Source: Pantoea trifolii (lineage in GTDB: Bacteria; Pseudomonadota; Gammaproteobacteria; Enterobacterales; Enterobacteriaceae). From it: a stretch of DNA of 64,000 nucleotides. Shown here one piece after another: positions 28,127 through 37,675 of the stretch (positions within the stretch are counted from its first letter, which is position 1; each line of letters begins with the position of its first letter). The DNA lies in the NCBI RefSeq assembly GCF_024506435.1, contig NZ_JANIET010000001.1:1302001-1366000 (forward strand). The letters run 5' to 3'. The translations under genes were made by a program, and so were the position numbers. The notes below the pieces were generated by a model, which ran no database searches, was not told where the DNA came from, and saw nothing but the letters and a program-made list of their open reading frames with translations.

Positions 28127-28884
28127 AGGAAAATCTCCACCGCTAATGGCGCATGATCGGACAGGTGTGACCAGGGTTTAACCGGCAGCGCCCACGGCTT
28201 ACTGACCGTGGCGTTGCGGATGTAGATACGATCAAGCCGTAACAACGGAAAACGTGCCGGAAAAGTGCGGGCAGGGCGGCCAGTTTTGATACTGAACACT
28301 TCCTCTAAGCCCACCGCGCGCTTGAGAAAGCGATTGGCGCTGACCTGCCAGTCATTAAAATCACCGGCCACCACCAAGGGCGCATTGGGCGGCAGCGTAT
28401 CAATGAAGTCGCACATCATCTTCATCTGCGCCTGACGATGCTTCTCCTTCAGACCGAGATGTACGCAGAACACATGCAGCGGCTCAGCACGATCCGGCAG
28501 GCGAATTTGGCAGTGCAACATGCCGCGCTTTTCACTTCCAGCGACGGAAATATCGCGGTTTTCATATTCAACGATGGGAAATCGTGACAATATCGCGTTC
28601 CCGTGATGTCCCTCGGGATAAACGGCGTTGCGGCCATAGGCGAAATCGTTCCACATGGTATCGGCCAGAAACTCGTAATGTGAGGTTTCCGGCCAGTTTT
28701 CGATGTTCAGTGAATGGATGGCGTGGGTGCCCATCACCTCTTGCAGGAAGACGATATCCGCCGATGTGGCGCGGACTGCGTCGCGCAATTCCGGCAGGAT
28801 AAAGCGGCGATTAAAGCTGGTGAACCCCTTGTGGGTATTGATCGTCAGGACTTTAAATGAAAATCCTTGCGTATTTTGTGGCAT
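28123..28884 (-). CDS. ybhP: Endonuclease/exonuclease/phosphatase-family protein YbhP
   Basis: The 253-residue protein has the EEP metal-dependent hydrolase fold: LTINTHKGF at residues 13-21, FLQEVMG near 46, HLGLKEKHR near 143, GDFNDW near 175 and SDHAPL near 243. The substrate is unknown; the family includes nucleases and sphingomyelinase-type phosphodiesterases, and the coupling with clsB favours a lipid substrate. First gene of the operon. Confidence 0.92.
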   Translation of the reverse strand: MPQNTQGFSFKVLTINTHKGFTSFNRRFILPELRDAVRATSADIVFLQEVMGTHAIHSLNIENWPETSHYEFLADTMWNDFAYGRNAVYPEGHHGNAILSRFPIVEYENRDISVAGSEKRGMLHCQIRLPDRAEPLHVFCVHLGLKEKHRQAQMKMMCDFIDTLPPNAPLVVAGDFNDWQVSANRFLKRAVGLEEVFSIKTGRPARTFPARFPLLRLDRIYIRNATVSKPWALPVKPWSHLSDHAPLAVEIFL

Positions 28885-29061
28885 ACTTCGACGCGCTCCT
28901 TTTCATCATCAACAGCACAAAGTGTAGTCTTTGTCACAAATGGATGGTGTTAAGGGCAGAAAATTAGGGCGTAATCCGAAATTTGCTTTACATTGAGGAC
29001 GTTCGTCTGGCCTCCAGCCAGATACACTTGGGCGACCTGTTGGGTCTGCCAGGAGAAGAGA

Positions 29062-29454
29062 ATGAAATGGTCTAATCGTGTTCAGATTGTTACCGGACAA
29101 ACCTGTTTGCACATTGCAATGCACCTGCTGGTGATTGCCGCGCTGGTTTGGGGCTGGAAACATAGGGCGCTGGTTGAAGTGAGCAGTACCCTGGTGGCAG
29201 CTTATGCGGTGGTATTCATTACCATGCTGGTCATGCAGCGTAGTGCCCGTTTACGTAGAATGGGTGATTCCCTCGAAGAGGTGACCACCACGTACTACTT
29301 TGGCGCAGCGATGTTAACGCTGTTCCTGATCTCCCGCTTTATCCACAACAACCTGCTGATTGGTATTCTCGGCGTGGTGATGTTGGTGGGACCGGCGCTG
29401 GTATCACTGCTGGCGAAAGAGCCGGTCCAGCGCATCGAGAAGAAGCGCAGTTGA
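29062..29454 (+). CDS. ybhQ: YbhQ, small inner-membrane protein
   Basis: The ATG at 29062 follows AGGAGAAG and gives 130 residues starting MKWSNRVQIVTGQTC. Four hydrophobic segments are visible, with GDSLEEVTTTYYFGAA and GPALVSLLAKE conserved with E. coli YbhQ. Function is unknown. It is divergent from ybhP and ends before a strong terminator. Confidence 0.9.
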   Translation: MKWSNRVQIVTGQTCLHIAMHLLVIAALVWGWKHRALVEVSSTLVAAYAVVFITMLVMQRSARLRRMGDSLEEVTTTYYFGAAMLTLFLISRFIHNNLLIGILGVVMLVGPALVSLLAKEPVQRIEKKRS

Positions 29455-29486
29455 TTGATTAGGGACCGCAATCCTGCGGACCTGAC

Positions 29487-29517
29487 AAAAAGGAGCCGAA
29501 TGCGGCTCCTTTTTTTA
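29487..29517 (+). terminator. Intrinsic terminator after ybhQ
   Basis: AGGAGCCG / CGGCTCCT stem with a short loop, flanked by AAAAA on the left and TTTTTTT on the right, so it may work in both directions. Confidence 0.92.
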
Positions 29518-29669
29518 TGGATGCTGTACGCGCGGAAAGCTGCTAAACTCGCGCCCTTACGCATGGTAGTTTGTGCCCTTTTCACACGTGAGCCTCGCGC
29601 TTGCGTCATATCCCTCCTGAAAACTACATCGCCCACGGCGATCAGGACGGTTCGGAGTAATACACCTGC

Positions 29670-31058
29670 ATGTCATTTGACTCTCTCGGCTTAAGTGCCG
29701 ATATTTTGCGTGCGGTAGCAGAACAAGGCTACCAAGAGCCGACGCCGATTCAGCGTCAGGCAATTCCTGTGGTGCTGGCTGGTCGTGACCTGCTGGCGAG
29801 CGCCCAAACCGGCACCGGTAAAACCGCCGGCTTTACGCTGCCATTGCTGCAGCGTCTGACTGCAAAACCGTCCACGGCGCGTGGCCGCCGTCCGGTGCGT
29901 GCGCTGATCCTTACCCCGACCCGCGAACTGGCGGCTCAGGTTGGCGAGAACGTGCGTGAGTACAGCCAATATCTGGATATCCGTTCGCTGGTGGTCTTCG
30001 GCGGCGTGAGCATCAACCCGCAGATGATGAAACTGCGCGGCGGCGTTGACGTATTGGTGGCAACACCGGGCCGTCTGCTCGATCTGGCACACCAGAACGC
30101 GGTTGATCTGTCACAGGTTGAAATCCTCGTGCTGGATGAAGCGGATCGCATGCTCGACATGGGCTTCATCCACGACATCCGTCGCGTGCTGGCGCGTCTG
30201 CCTGCTAAGCGTCAGAACCTGCTGTTCTCGGCCACCTTCTCTGACGAGATCAAAACGCTGGCGGAAAAACTGCTCACCAACCCAGAACAGGTTGAAGTGG
30301 CGCGTCGTAATACCGCATCTGAGCAGGTTTCTCAGCAAGTGCACTTCGTGGATAAGAAGCGCAAGCGGGAACTGCTGTCGCTGATGATTGGTCGTGATAA
30401 CTGGCAGCAAGTGCTGGTGTTCACCCGTACCAAACACGGCGCCAACCACCTGGCTGAACAGCTGAACAAAGACGGCATCACTGCCGCCGCGATCCACGGC
30501 AACAAGAGCCAGGGCGCGCGTACCCGTGCATTGGCTGACTTCAAATCTGGCGGCATTCGCGTGTTGGTCGCCACCGACATCGCGGCGCGTGGTCTGGATA
30601 TCGAAGAGCTGCCACACGTGGTGAACTACGAGCTGCCAAACGTGGCGGAAGATTACGTGCACCGTATCGGTCGTACCGGCCGTGCAGCTGCTACCGGCGC
30701 GGCACTGTCGCTGGTGTGTGTGGATGAACACAAACTGCTGCGTGACATTGAGCGTCTGCTGAAGCGTGAAATCCCGCGCATCGAGCTGCCTGGTTTCGAA
30801 GTCGATCCAAGCATCAAAGCCGAGCCCATCCAGAACGGTCGTCAGCAGCAGGGCGGCGGTCGCGGCCAAGGTGGACGTGGTCAAGGCCAGGGTCGCGGAC
30901 AGGGCGGCAACGTCTCTCGTCCACACAGCGGCAATGCACCACGTCCGCAGGGTGAAGCGCGTCCAGCGCGTCGTCCAGCGCAGGGCGCAAGCCAGGCCGC
31001 GCCAGCCGCCAACAGCGGTCGTCGTCGTCCGGCACCGAAGAAAACCGGGAACGCCTAA
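29670..31058 (+). CDS. rhlE: ATP-dependent RNA helicase RhlE
   Basis: The 462-residue DEAD-box helicase shows Q motif [10 protein letters not shown] near residue 25, AQTGTGKT near 46, [11 protein letters not shown] near 156, SATFS near 188 and HRIGRTGR near 330. The C-terminal tail (about 385-462) is glycine/arginine/glutamine-rich ([19 protein letters not shown]) followed by an Ala/Pro/Arg tail, the usual RNA-binding extension. RhlE remodels RNA in ribosome assembly. dusC starts 4 nt after the stop, an arrangement not present in E. coli. Confidence 0.96.
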   Translation: MSFDSLGLSADILRAVAEQGYQEPTPIQRQAIPVVLAGRDLLASAQTGTGKTAGFTLPLLQRLTAKPSTARGRRPVRALILTPTRELAAQVGENVREYSQYLDIRSLVVFGGVSINPQMMKLRGGVDVLVATPGRLLDLAHQNAVDLSQVEILVLDEADRMLDMGFIHDIRRVLARLPAKRQNLLFSATFSDEIKTLAEKLLTNPEQVEVARRNTASEQVSQQVHFVDKKRKRELLSLMIGRDNWQQVLVFTRTKHGANHLAEQLNKDGITAAAIHGNKSQGARTRALADFKSGGIRVLVATDIAARGLDIEELPHVVNYELPNVAEDYVHRIGRTGRAAATGAALSLVCVDEHKLLRDIERLLKREIPRIELPGFEVDPSIKAEPIQNGRQQQGGGRGQGGRGQGQGRGQGGNVSRPHSGNAPRPQGEARPARRPAQGASQAAPAANSGRRRPAPKKTGNA

Positions 31059-31062
31059 CGTC

Positions 31063-32019
31063 ATGAGGGTTTTGCTGGCGCCGATGGAGGGCGTGCTCGA
31101 TTCGCTGGTGCGTGAGCTGCTCTCCGGGGTTAATGATTATGACTTATGCGTGACCGAGTTTTTGCGCGTGGTCGATCAGCTGCTGCCGGTAAAATCCTTC
31201 TATCGTTTGTGTCCTGAGCTGCATAACCACAGCCGCACGCCGTCAGGCACGCGGGTGCGCATGCAGCTGCTCGGGCAATATCCCGAGTGGCTGGCAGAGA
31301 ACGCCGCGCGCGCGGTGGAACTCGGTTCCTGGGGCGTCGATCTCAACTGCGGCTGTCCGTCGAAGCTGGTAAACGGCAGCGGCGGCGGCGCCACCTTGCT
31401 GAAAGATCCCGAACTGATCTATCGCGGCGCGAAAGCGATGCGTGAAGCGGTGCCGGATCATCTGCCGGTGACGGTGAAAGTGCGCCTTGGCTGGGATTCC
31501 GGCGATCGTCGCTTTGAGATCGCCGATGCGGTGCAGCAAGCCGGTGCCAGCGAATTGGTGGTGCACGGCCGTACCAAAGAAGATGGCTATCGCGCCGAAA
31601 GCATTAACTGGCAGGCGATTGGCGAAATCCGCCAGCGTCTACGCATTCCGGTGATCGCCAACGGTGAAATCTGGAACTGGCAGGATGCGCAGGATTGCAT
31701 GCGTATTACCGGCTGTGATGCGGTGATGATTGGGCGCGGTGCGCTCAACGTGCCGAATCTGGCGCGCGTGGTGAAGTACAACGAAGCACCGATGCCGTGG
31801 CCTGATGTGGTCGCATTGTTACTGAAGTATACCCAGCTGGAAAAGCAGGGCGATACCGGCATGTATCACGTGGCGCGCATCAAGCAGTGGCTTGGCTACC
31901 TGCGCAAGGCGTATCACCAAGCCGACGGCTTATTCAGCGAAGTCCGCACCCTCAAAGTCTCCGCCGACATCGCCACCGCAATCGAGCGCCATGCCGCAGC
32001 ATTAATCAAATCCTCGTAG
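31063..32019 (+). CDS. dusC: tRNA-dihydrouridine(16) synthase
   Basis: The ATG at 31063 gives 318 residues starting [19 protein letters not shown], as in E. coli DusC; the longer upstream frame merely overlaps rhlE. The flavin enzyme reduces uridine 16 in tRNA. Seen are the FMN-barrel start, the catalytic-cysteine loop NCGCPSK near residue 98, [20 protein letters not shown] and [13 protein letters not shown]. Its TAG stop codon is the TAG within the GTAG head of the REP that carries element B, so the last codons abut that repeat. Confidence 0.95.
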   Translation: MRVLLAPMEGVLDSLVRELLSGVNDYDLCVTEFLRVVDQLLPVKSFYRLCPELHNHSRTPSGTRVRMQLLGQYPEWLAENAARAVELGSWGVDLNCGCPSKLVNGSGGGATLLKDPELIYRGAKAMREAVPDHLPVTVKVRLGWDSGDRRFEIADAVQQAGASELVVHGRTKEDGYRAESINWQAIGEIRQRLRIPVIANGEIWNWQDAQDCMRITGCDAVMIGRGALNVPNLARVVKYNEAPMPWPDVVALLLKYTQLEKQGDTGMYHVARIKQWLGYLRKAYHQADGLFSEVRTLKVSADIATAIERHAAALIKSS

Positions 32020-32583
32020 GGTCGCCATTCATGGCGTAATACTCGTCAGTTAAGAAAGCATGTTGCTTTAAACTGGTGCGGGCTCTGACACATCTGCTGC
32101 GTCACGGGCCGTCCTCGCGCCGCTAGCGCGGTGCCTTCGGCTTTCACGTCGTGCCAACGGACCGTTCGCGGATCGGCCGTCCTGGCCGGCCCCGAACTGC
32201 CTCACGCATCCATGCGCGAGGCTCCTGGCCCAACGTAAAAGCCGCAGCGCTGCGAATGGCCCTTTTGCCGCAGCAGACGCGCCAGCGCCTCTCAAAATTG
32301 AGCCGTTTTCAACAACACGCACGGAAGCTAAGAAGCAGGCCGGGGTCGCTTTTGGGCAGGCAATCCGCAGCGCTGAACGAAGCGAGGAAGCCAGGAGAGC
32401 CCGCAGGACGCGGGCGAAAGGCGGAGCCGGGACATGGAGGTCCCGCCTCCGCCGGTCCGTCAGGCAGACGAGCAAAGTGAAGGTACCGCGATAGCGGCGC
32501 GAGGACCGCAGGACCAAAAGTGGCCCCGGCCTGCGCACTCATCGTTGGCTTAACTGACAAGCATTACGCCATTCATGGTGACC
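32016..32583. mobile_element. Element B: MITE-like non-coding element inserted in a GTAG-REP
   Basis: Same plan as the 9973-10708 element. GTAG and the REP core GCCATTCATGGC (32024-32035), then a 532-bp inner segment (32036-32567), then the core again in direct orientation with one mismatch (32568-32579) and GACC. Inner inverted termini: GTAATACTCGTCAGTTAAG left, GTAATGCTTGTCAGTTAAG right (reverse complement). Shared interior words with the first element include GCGCTGCGAATGGC, GCTGAACGA, CCGCCGGTCCGTCAGG and GTGAAGGTACCGCG. The 156-codon minus-strand frame inside is a composition artefact of GC-rich structured DNA. No transposase is encoded. Confidence 0.7.
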
Positions 32584-32692
32584 TCTCCTAAAAAAACGAT
32601 TAAAACTTTATAACTAAAAAATCCGCGATCTCTTAGCACGCTAAGGTTATAGTTGTCGTTCAATTTCATCATCATGCCCGACGCCACCTTCC

Positions 32693-33895
32693 ATGTCTGA
32701 CGCCGCTGTACTGAGTAACGCTCAGTTAAATAAACGTATTCTCTCCGTCATTGTCTTCACCTTCTTTTGCTACCTTTCGGTGGGTTTGCCGCTCGCGGTG
32801 CTGCCGGGATTCGTGCATAACCAGCTTGGATTCAGCTCATTCATCGCCGGATTGATTATCAGCCTGCAGTACTTCGCCACGCTGTTAAGTCGCCCGCACT
32901 CCGGTCGTCTGGCGGATCGCTACGGTCCAAAACGCGTGGTGATGATGGGATTGGTCTTCTGCGGCATGAGCGGCGTGTTATCGATTATCGCCGCGCTGTG
33001 CAGCGATATGCCGCTGCTAAGCCTGGCGCTGCTGGCGGCGGGGCGCTTATTCCTCGGCGTCGGCGAAAGCTTCAGCAGCACCGGATCGACGCTGTGGGGC
33101 ATGAACATTGTCGGCCCGCTGCAAACCGCGCGCGTGATCTCGTGGAACGGCGTGGCGACCTATTTCGCCATGGCGATTGGTGCGCCACTTGGCGTGCTGC
33201 TTAATCAGTGGTTTGGCATCAGCGGCTTTGCCGGTTTGGTGGCGATCATGGGCGTTGCCGGATTCTGGATGGCGAGCCGCAAAGCGGGCGTCAGCGTTAC
33301 CGCCGGCGTGCGCATTCCGTTTCATCGCGTGGTCAGTCGCGTGTGGATGTTTGGCCTGGCGCTCGGCTTTGGCACCATCGGCTTTGGCGTGATCTCCACC
33401 TTTATCACCCTCTATTTCGCCAGCCGCGACTGGAGCGGTGCCGCGTTCGCGCTGACACTGTTCAGCCTCGGCTTTGTGATTGTACGCCTCGGTTTTGGCC
33501 GCTACATCACGCGTTTAGGTGGCCTGAAAGTGGCGCTGGTGTCGTTTGTGCTGGAGTGTGCTGGATTGCTGCTGATTTGGCAGGCCGACAGTATCTGGCT
33601 GGTGGATTTGGGCGCGTTCCTTACCGGCGGCGGTTTCTCGCTGGTGTTCCCGGCGCTGGGCGTGGAAGCAGTGAAGCGCGTCCAGCAGCAGGATCAGGGT
33701 TCGGCGCTCGGCACCTATTCGGCGTTTCTTGATTTAGGGCTGGGATTAACTGGGCCGGTAGCGGGCTTGCTGATCGGTCATTGGGGCATGCAATCGGTCT
33801 ATCTGGCGGCAGCGCTGATGGTGTTGGGCGCGTTTATGATTACGCTGCGCCTGCACCAGCAGCACCGCAGCCAGACGGCCGCGCAAGCGCTTTAG
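32693..33895 (+). CDS. MFS transporter, YhhS/YfcJ-like
   Basis: The 400-residue protein has twelve predicted membrane segments. MFS motif A appears as GRLADRYGPKRVV near residue 70, and AAGRLFLGVGESFSSTGSTLWGM matches the YhhS/YfcJ (UPF0226) group, whose members affect arabinose or drug export in E. coli. The substrate cannot be read from sequence. Its stop codon (TAG) overlaps the stop of the convergent ppk2 gene by two bases. Confidence 0.85.
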   Translation: MSDAAVLSNAQLNKRILSVIVFTFFCYLSVGLPLAVLPGFVHNQLGFSSFIAGLIISLQYFATLLSRPHSGRLADRYGPKRVVMMGLVFCGMSGVLSIIAALCSDMPLLSLALLAAGRLFLGVGESFSSTGSTLWGMNIVGPLQTARVISWNGVATYFAMAIGAPLGVLLNQWFGISGFAGLVAIMGVAGFWMASRKAGVSVTAGVRIPFHRVVSRVWMFGLALGFGTIGFGVISTFITLYFASRDWSGAAFALTLFSLGFVIVRLGFGRYITRLGGLKVALVSFVLECAGLLLIWQADSIWLVDLGAFLTGGGFSLVFPALGVEAVKRVQQQDQGSALGTYSAFLDLGLGLTGPVAGLLIGHWGMQSVYLAAALMVLGAFMITLRLHQQHRSQTAAQAL

Positions 33896-34815
33896 TATTT
33901 CTCAGGCACCACCATGTGCTCGGGTACCGGCGCGCGGCGATAGTCTTCAGAACGTTCGCGCGGCGGTAACATAATCGGTTTGGCTTCGCTCTCTTCGTAC
34001 GGCATCTGCTGCAGCAAATGGCTGATGCAGTTAAGGCGCGCGCGTTTCTTGTCCACGCCTTGCACCACCCACCACGGTGCTTCGGGGATGTTGGTGCGCT
34101 CCAGCATCTCCTCTTTCGCCTCGGTGTAATCTTCCCAGCGACGACGGCTTTCGAGATCCATCGGGCTCAGCTTCCACTGTTTAAGCGGATCGTGAATACG
34201 GCTGAGGAAGCGCAGCTCCTGCTCCTCATCGGTGATCGAGAACCAGTATTTGATGATCTGGATGCCGCTGCGCGTCAGCATTTTTTCAAACTCCGGCACG
34301 CTGCGATAAAACTCTTCCACTTCATCTTCGTTACAGAAACCCATCACGCGCTCAACGCCCGCGCGGTTGTACCAGCTGCGGTCAAACATCACAATCTCAC
34401 CGGCGGCCGGCAGATGGGCGATATAGCGCTGGAAATACCACTGCGTTTTCTCGCGATCGTTGGGCGCGGGCAGGGCGGCTACGCGACAGGTGCGCGGATT
34501 GAGACGCTGAGTGATACGTTTGATGACGCCGCCTTTCCCCGCCGCATCGCGCCCTTCAAACAGGATTACCACGCGATGTCCGGTACGCATCACCCAATCC
34601 TGCAGTTTCACCAGCTCGCCTTGCAGATGCAGCAGTTCGCGGAAATAGCGGCGACGAAAGGCTTTATCGTCATCCGCCTGCGGCTCGCCGCTGTCATTAA
34701 AACGCAGGTCATCCAGCTCCATCTCCAGCTCTTCGTCGTAGCTGTCGTAAAACTCCTGCAGCAGACGCTGATTAAAGGTCTCGCTGTGGAAGCTATTGTC
34801 GTGGGTCGCCATCAT
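33892..34815 (-). CDS. ppk2: Polyphosphate kinase 2
   Basis: The 307-residue protein is a class-I type PPK2. P-loop-like FEGRDAAGKGGVIKRIT is near residue 86, the lid region with NPRTCRVAALPAPNDREKTQWYFQRY near 107-132, and DRSWYNRAGVERVMGF near 145-160. The family uses polyphosphate to phosphorylate nucleoside diphosphates, or the reverse. Two ATGs are adjacent at the start (34815, 34812). It lies 9 nt after the pit stop, so the two genes probably share a transcript: phosphate uptake plus polyphosphate metabolism. E. coli lacks PPK2. Confidence 0.93.
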   Translation of the reverse strand: MMATHDNSFHSETFNQRLLQEFYDSYDEELEMELDDLRFNDSGEPQADDDKAFRRRYFRELLHLQGELVKLQDWVMRTGHRVVILFEGRDAAGKGGVIKRITQRLNPRTCRVAALPAPNDREKTQWYFQRYIAHLPAAGEIVMFDRSWYNRAGVERVMGFCNEDEVEEFYRSVPEFEKMLTRSGIQIIKYWFSITDEEQELRFLSRIHDPLKQWKLSPMDLESRRRWEDYTEAKEEMLERTNIPEAPWWVVQGVDKKRARLNCISHLLQQMPYEESEAKPIMLPPRERSEDYRRAPVPEHMVVPEKY

Positions 34816-34824
34816 TTTCTCCCG

Positions 34825-36435
34825 TTACAGGTGGATAAACAGGGCGTAAAGGAGCCCCGAAAGTAAAACAGAAACCGGCAGCGTCAGCACCCACGCCATC
34901 GCCAGATTGCGGATGGTGGAAAGTTGCAAACCTGAACGGTTGGCAGCCATCGATCCGGCGACGCCCGAAGAGAGCACATGCGTGGTGGAAACCGGCAGGC
35001 CAAACACATCCGCCGCGCCAATGGTCGCCATTGCCACCAGTTCGGCGCTGGCCCCTTGCGCGTAGGTGAGATGGGTTTTACCGATGCGTTCGCCCACCGT
35101 GACCACAATGCGACGCCAGCCAACCATGGTGCCGAGGCCCAGCGCTATCGCCACCACCACTTTCACCCACATCGGGATAAAGCGCGTCGCGGCATCCAGC
35201 TCTTTCTTCACCGCCGCCAGGTTGCGTGCGGTCTCTTCCGGCAGCGTCACTTTGGCATTTTGCAGATGCTTGATGGTTTCCGATGCCAGATACATGTCGT
35301 TTCGCGTGTTAGTCACCGCCTGCGCCGGAATATTCTCCACCGCGCCGTAGCGGCGAATCTGATCGCCAATATCGCCGAGCATCATGCCGAGCGCCGGTAT
35401 CACTTGCGGGCGATTTTGGTTGGTACGCACGAATTCGGTCAGCACTTCACGCGGTGCGGGCATGGCGGCGGGCGCTGGTTGCAGCATCAACAGCTGCTGT
35501 TCCGTCACCTGAGTTAAGGCGGCGACGCGCGGAATCTGTTCCGGCGGCAGCGAGCGGTTCAGCGCATAGGCAATCGGCATGGTGCCGACCAGAATCAACA
35601 TGATTAAGCCCATGCCTTTTTGGCCGTCATTCGAGCCATGCGCGAAAGAGACGCCGGTGCAGGTGAGGATCAGCAAGCCGCGAATCCATACCGGCGGCGG
35701 CTGATTGCCCTTCGGCGCTTCATACAGCTGGCGATTGCGGATAAAGGCTTTCATCGCCAGCAGCAGCAGCGCGGCGCAGACGAAGCCAACAATCGGCGAC
35801 AGCAGCAGCGCGTAACCGACTTTAATCGCCTGATCCCAATCCACGCCGCTGGTGCCGCTGCGGCCATGCAGCAAGGCGTTCGCCACGCCGACGCCGATGA
35901 TCGAACCGATCAACGTATGCGAAGAGGAGGCCGGCAAACCAAAATACCAGGTGCCGAGGTTCCAGATAATCGCCGAGAACAGCAGCGCATACACCATGGC
36001 AAAGCCGTGGCCGCTGCCCGCTTGCAGAATCAACTCTACCGGCAACAGCGAGATGATGCCGAACGCCACCACGCCGCTGGAGAGCAGCACGCCCAAAAAG
36101 TTACAGAAACCGGACCACATCACCGCCACGCCCGGCGACAGCGAATGGGTGTAGATCACCGTAGCCACGGCGTTGGCGGTATCGTGGAAACCGTTCACAA
36201 ATTCAAAGCCGAGCGCGATGATCAGCGCCACGCCAAGCAGTACGAACGGCGTATAACTGGTGACCGGCGCGCCGGTCTCTTCCACGTCGTTAAACAGGTT
36301 AATGCCGGCATACATCAGCCCAGCAATCAGCAACAGTACAAAGATCAGGCGTGAGGCTGGACCATTGCCGCGGTTAAGGTTCGGGCGTCCGCTGTGGGAC
36401 GAGGAGGTCGATGCAGGTAAACTGTTTTCAGCCAT
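34825..36435 (-). CDS. pit: Pit-type inorganic phosphate transporter
   Basis: The ATG at 36435, behind CTGAGGTG, gives 536 residues; the frame extends 13 codons further but without a ribosome-binding site. The protein has about ten membrane segments and the two Pho4 signatures GFEFVNGFHDTANAVATVIYT and FGLPVSTTHVLSSGVAGSMA. A long soluble insert (about 270-420) splits the two halves. The family imports metal-phosphate by proton symport. The pairing with ppk2 suggests the imported phosphate feeds polyphosphate. A PhoB-like half site CTGTCATACAA lies 66 nt upstream. Confidence 0.9.
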   Translation of the reverse strand: MAENSLPASTSSSHSGRPNLNRGNGPASRLIFVLLLIAGLMYAGINLFNDVEETGAPVTSYTPFVLLGVALIIALGFEFVNGFHDTANAVATVIYTHSLSPGVAVMWSGFCNFLGVLLSSGVVAFGIISLLPVELILQAGSGHGFAMVYALLFSAIIWNLGTWYFGLPASSSHTLIGSIIGVGVANALLHGRSGTSGVDWDQAIKVGYALLLSPIVGFVCAALLLLAMKAFIRNRQLYEAPKGNQPPPVWIRGLLILTCTGVSFAHGSNDGQKGMGLIMLILVGTMPIAYALNRSLPPEQIPRVAALTQVTEQQLLMLQPAPAAMPAPREVLTEFVRTNQNRPQVIPALGMMLGDIGDQIRRYGAVENIPAQAVTNTRNDMYLASETIKHLQNAKVTLPEETARNLAAVKKELDAATRFIPMWVKVVVAIALGLGTMVGWRRIVVTVGERIGKTHLTYAQGASAELVAMATIGAADVFGLPVSTTHVLSSGVAGSMAANRSGLQLSTIRNLAMAWVLTLPVSVLLSGLLYALFIHL

Positions 36436-36597
36436 AAAACACCTCAGTGTTAAATCACGATGCTCGAACGGCATCCGTTAATGGCAGTGTGATACGTGGT
36501 TTGTATGACAGAATGATGATGGCGATCACGCTGTGTCATCGTGCTGCAACAAAGCTGTCGCACGCTGTGGATCTGACCGCTGCGGAATGACCTGCTA

Positions 36598-37623
36598 ATG
36601 CTCCAGCCCGTACTACCACTCGCCTCGCTGCCGGACTTCAATAATGAAGTCGCCGGATTGATTCACGGTTATCTGTTTACCCCCACGTCGCCGCCACAGC
36701 GGCTCAATGCGCGCGAAGCGGCCCAGCTGGCGCAGCAGCAGCTGCCGGAGTCGTACTTTATCTGGCTGCACATCAACCTGAATCACGCGCGAGCAGAGCG
36801 TTGGGTTCAGGACCACTTTGGCGTAGACCACGACTTTTTCGACGAGATACATTCCGCTTCGCCGCGCACCCGTTTAGCCCATCAAAACGATGCGCTGTTG
36901 GCGGTGCTCAATGACGTGACTTTCAGTAAGGAGGAGCGCAGCACGCAGAACGCCACGCTGTGGATGTGGTGCTGCCCGCGAGTGGTGGTCACCGCGCGTT
37001 TTCGTCCGGTTGGCATGATTGAGCGCATGCATCAGCAGATGGATCGCCTGAAGTTCGCCGAGCCGGATGCGATGCTGCTGTGGCTGCTCGGCGAGCAGGA
37101 AGCGCAGCTGGAGCAAGTGGTAAGGCGATCCAGTCAGGCGGTGGATGCGATTGAAGAGCGGTTGCTGAGTGCAGCGATCAAAACTAATCGCCGCGAGCTG
37201 GGGCAACTGCGCCGTATGCTGCTGCGCGTGCAGCGTTTGCTGGCACCGGAACCGGCGGCGCTGTTCCGCCTGTTGAATCGTCCGCCCAAATGGCTGAAGC
37301 GCGAACCGTTAGGCGAGCTGCGGATTTTTACTGAAGAGTTCAGCGTAGCATTGAATGATTTGGCGAGTTTGATGGAGCGGATTCGTTTGTTGCAGGAAGA
37401 GATCGCCGCGCGTTTGATGGAGCAGAGCAACCGCACGCTGTTTTTGCTGACGGTGATTACCGTGCTGGCGCTGCCGATCAATATCGTGGCGGGATTTTTT
37501 GGTATGAATGTGGGCGGGATTCCGCTGGCGAATAATCCGCACGGTTTTTTGCTGCTGGTGTTGGTGGTGCTGGCGTTTACGCTGGTGGCGGGGTGGCTGG
37601 CGTTTCGACGACCGCGTGATTAA
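36598..37623 (+). CDS. CorA/ZntB-family metal-ion channel
   Basis: The 341-residue protein has a soluble N-terminal domain and two C-terminal membrane helices. The pore signature GMN is in FFGMNVGGIPLANNP near residue 305, which resembles the GVN-GGIP stretch of E. coli ZntB more than Mg2+ CorA. It probably moves Zn2+ or another divalent cation, but the ion is not certain. It is divergent from pit and followed by a bidirectional terminator. Confidence 0.8.
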   Translation: MLQPVLPLASLPDFNNEVAGLIHGYLFTPTSPPQRLNAREAAQLAQQQLPESYFIWLHINLNHARAERWVQDHFGVDHDFFDEIHSASPRTRLAHQNDALLAVLNDVTFSKEERSTQNATLWMWCCPRVVVTARFRPVGMIERMHQQMDRLKFAEPDAMLLWLLGEQEAQLEQVVRRSSQAVDAIEERLLSAAIKTNRRELGQLRRMLLRVQRLLAPEPAALFRLLNRPPKWLKREPLGELRIFTEEFSVALNDLASLMERIRLLQEEIAARLMEQSNRTLFLLTVITVLALPINIVAGFFGMNVGGIPLANNPHGFLLLVLVVLAFTLVAGWLAFRRPRD

Positions 37624-37630
37624 AAATCAA

Positions 37631-37660
37631 TAAAAAACCAGCCCGCAGGCTGGCTCTTCA
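37631..37660. terminator. Bidirectional intrinsic terminator
   Basis: CCAGCC / GGCTGG stem with AAAAAA on the left, so the minus strand reads stem plus TTTTTT: a good terminator for ldtB. The plus-strand T-run (CTCTT) is weak, so termination of the channel gene is less certain. Confidence 0.8.
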
Positions 37661-37675
37661 CATCTTCAACCGTGA

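Noticed and set aside
30766..31062. Upstream extension of dusC through the rhlE 3' end
   Set aside because: Reads the RG-rich rhlE tail out of frame; DusC homology begins exactly at 31063.
32068..32538. 156-codon minus-strand frame inside element B (and similar frames in 10000-10624)
   Set aside because: Lies wholly in the repeated GC-rich structured element, has no ribosome-binding site, and frames differ between the two elements. It looks like an artefact often annotated as hypothetical.
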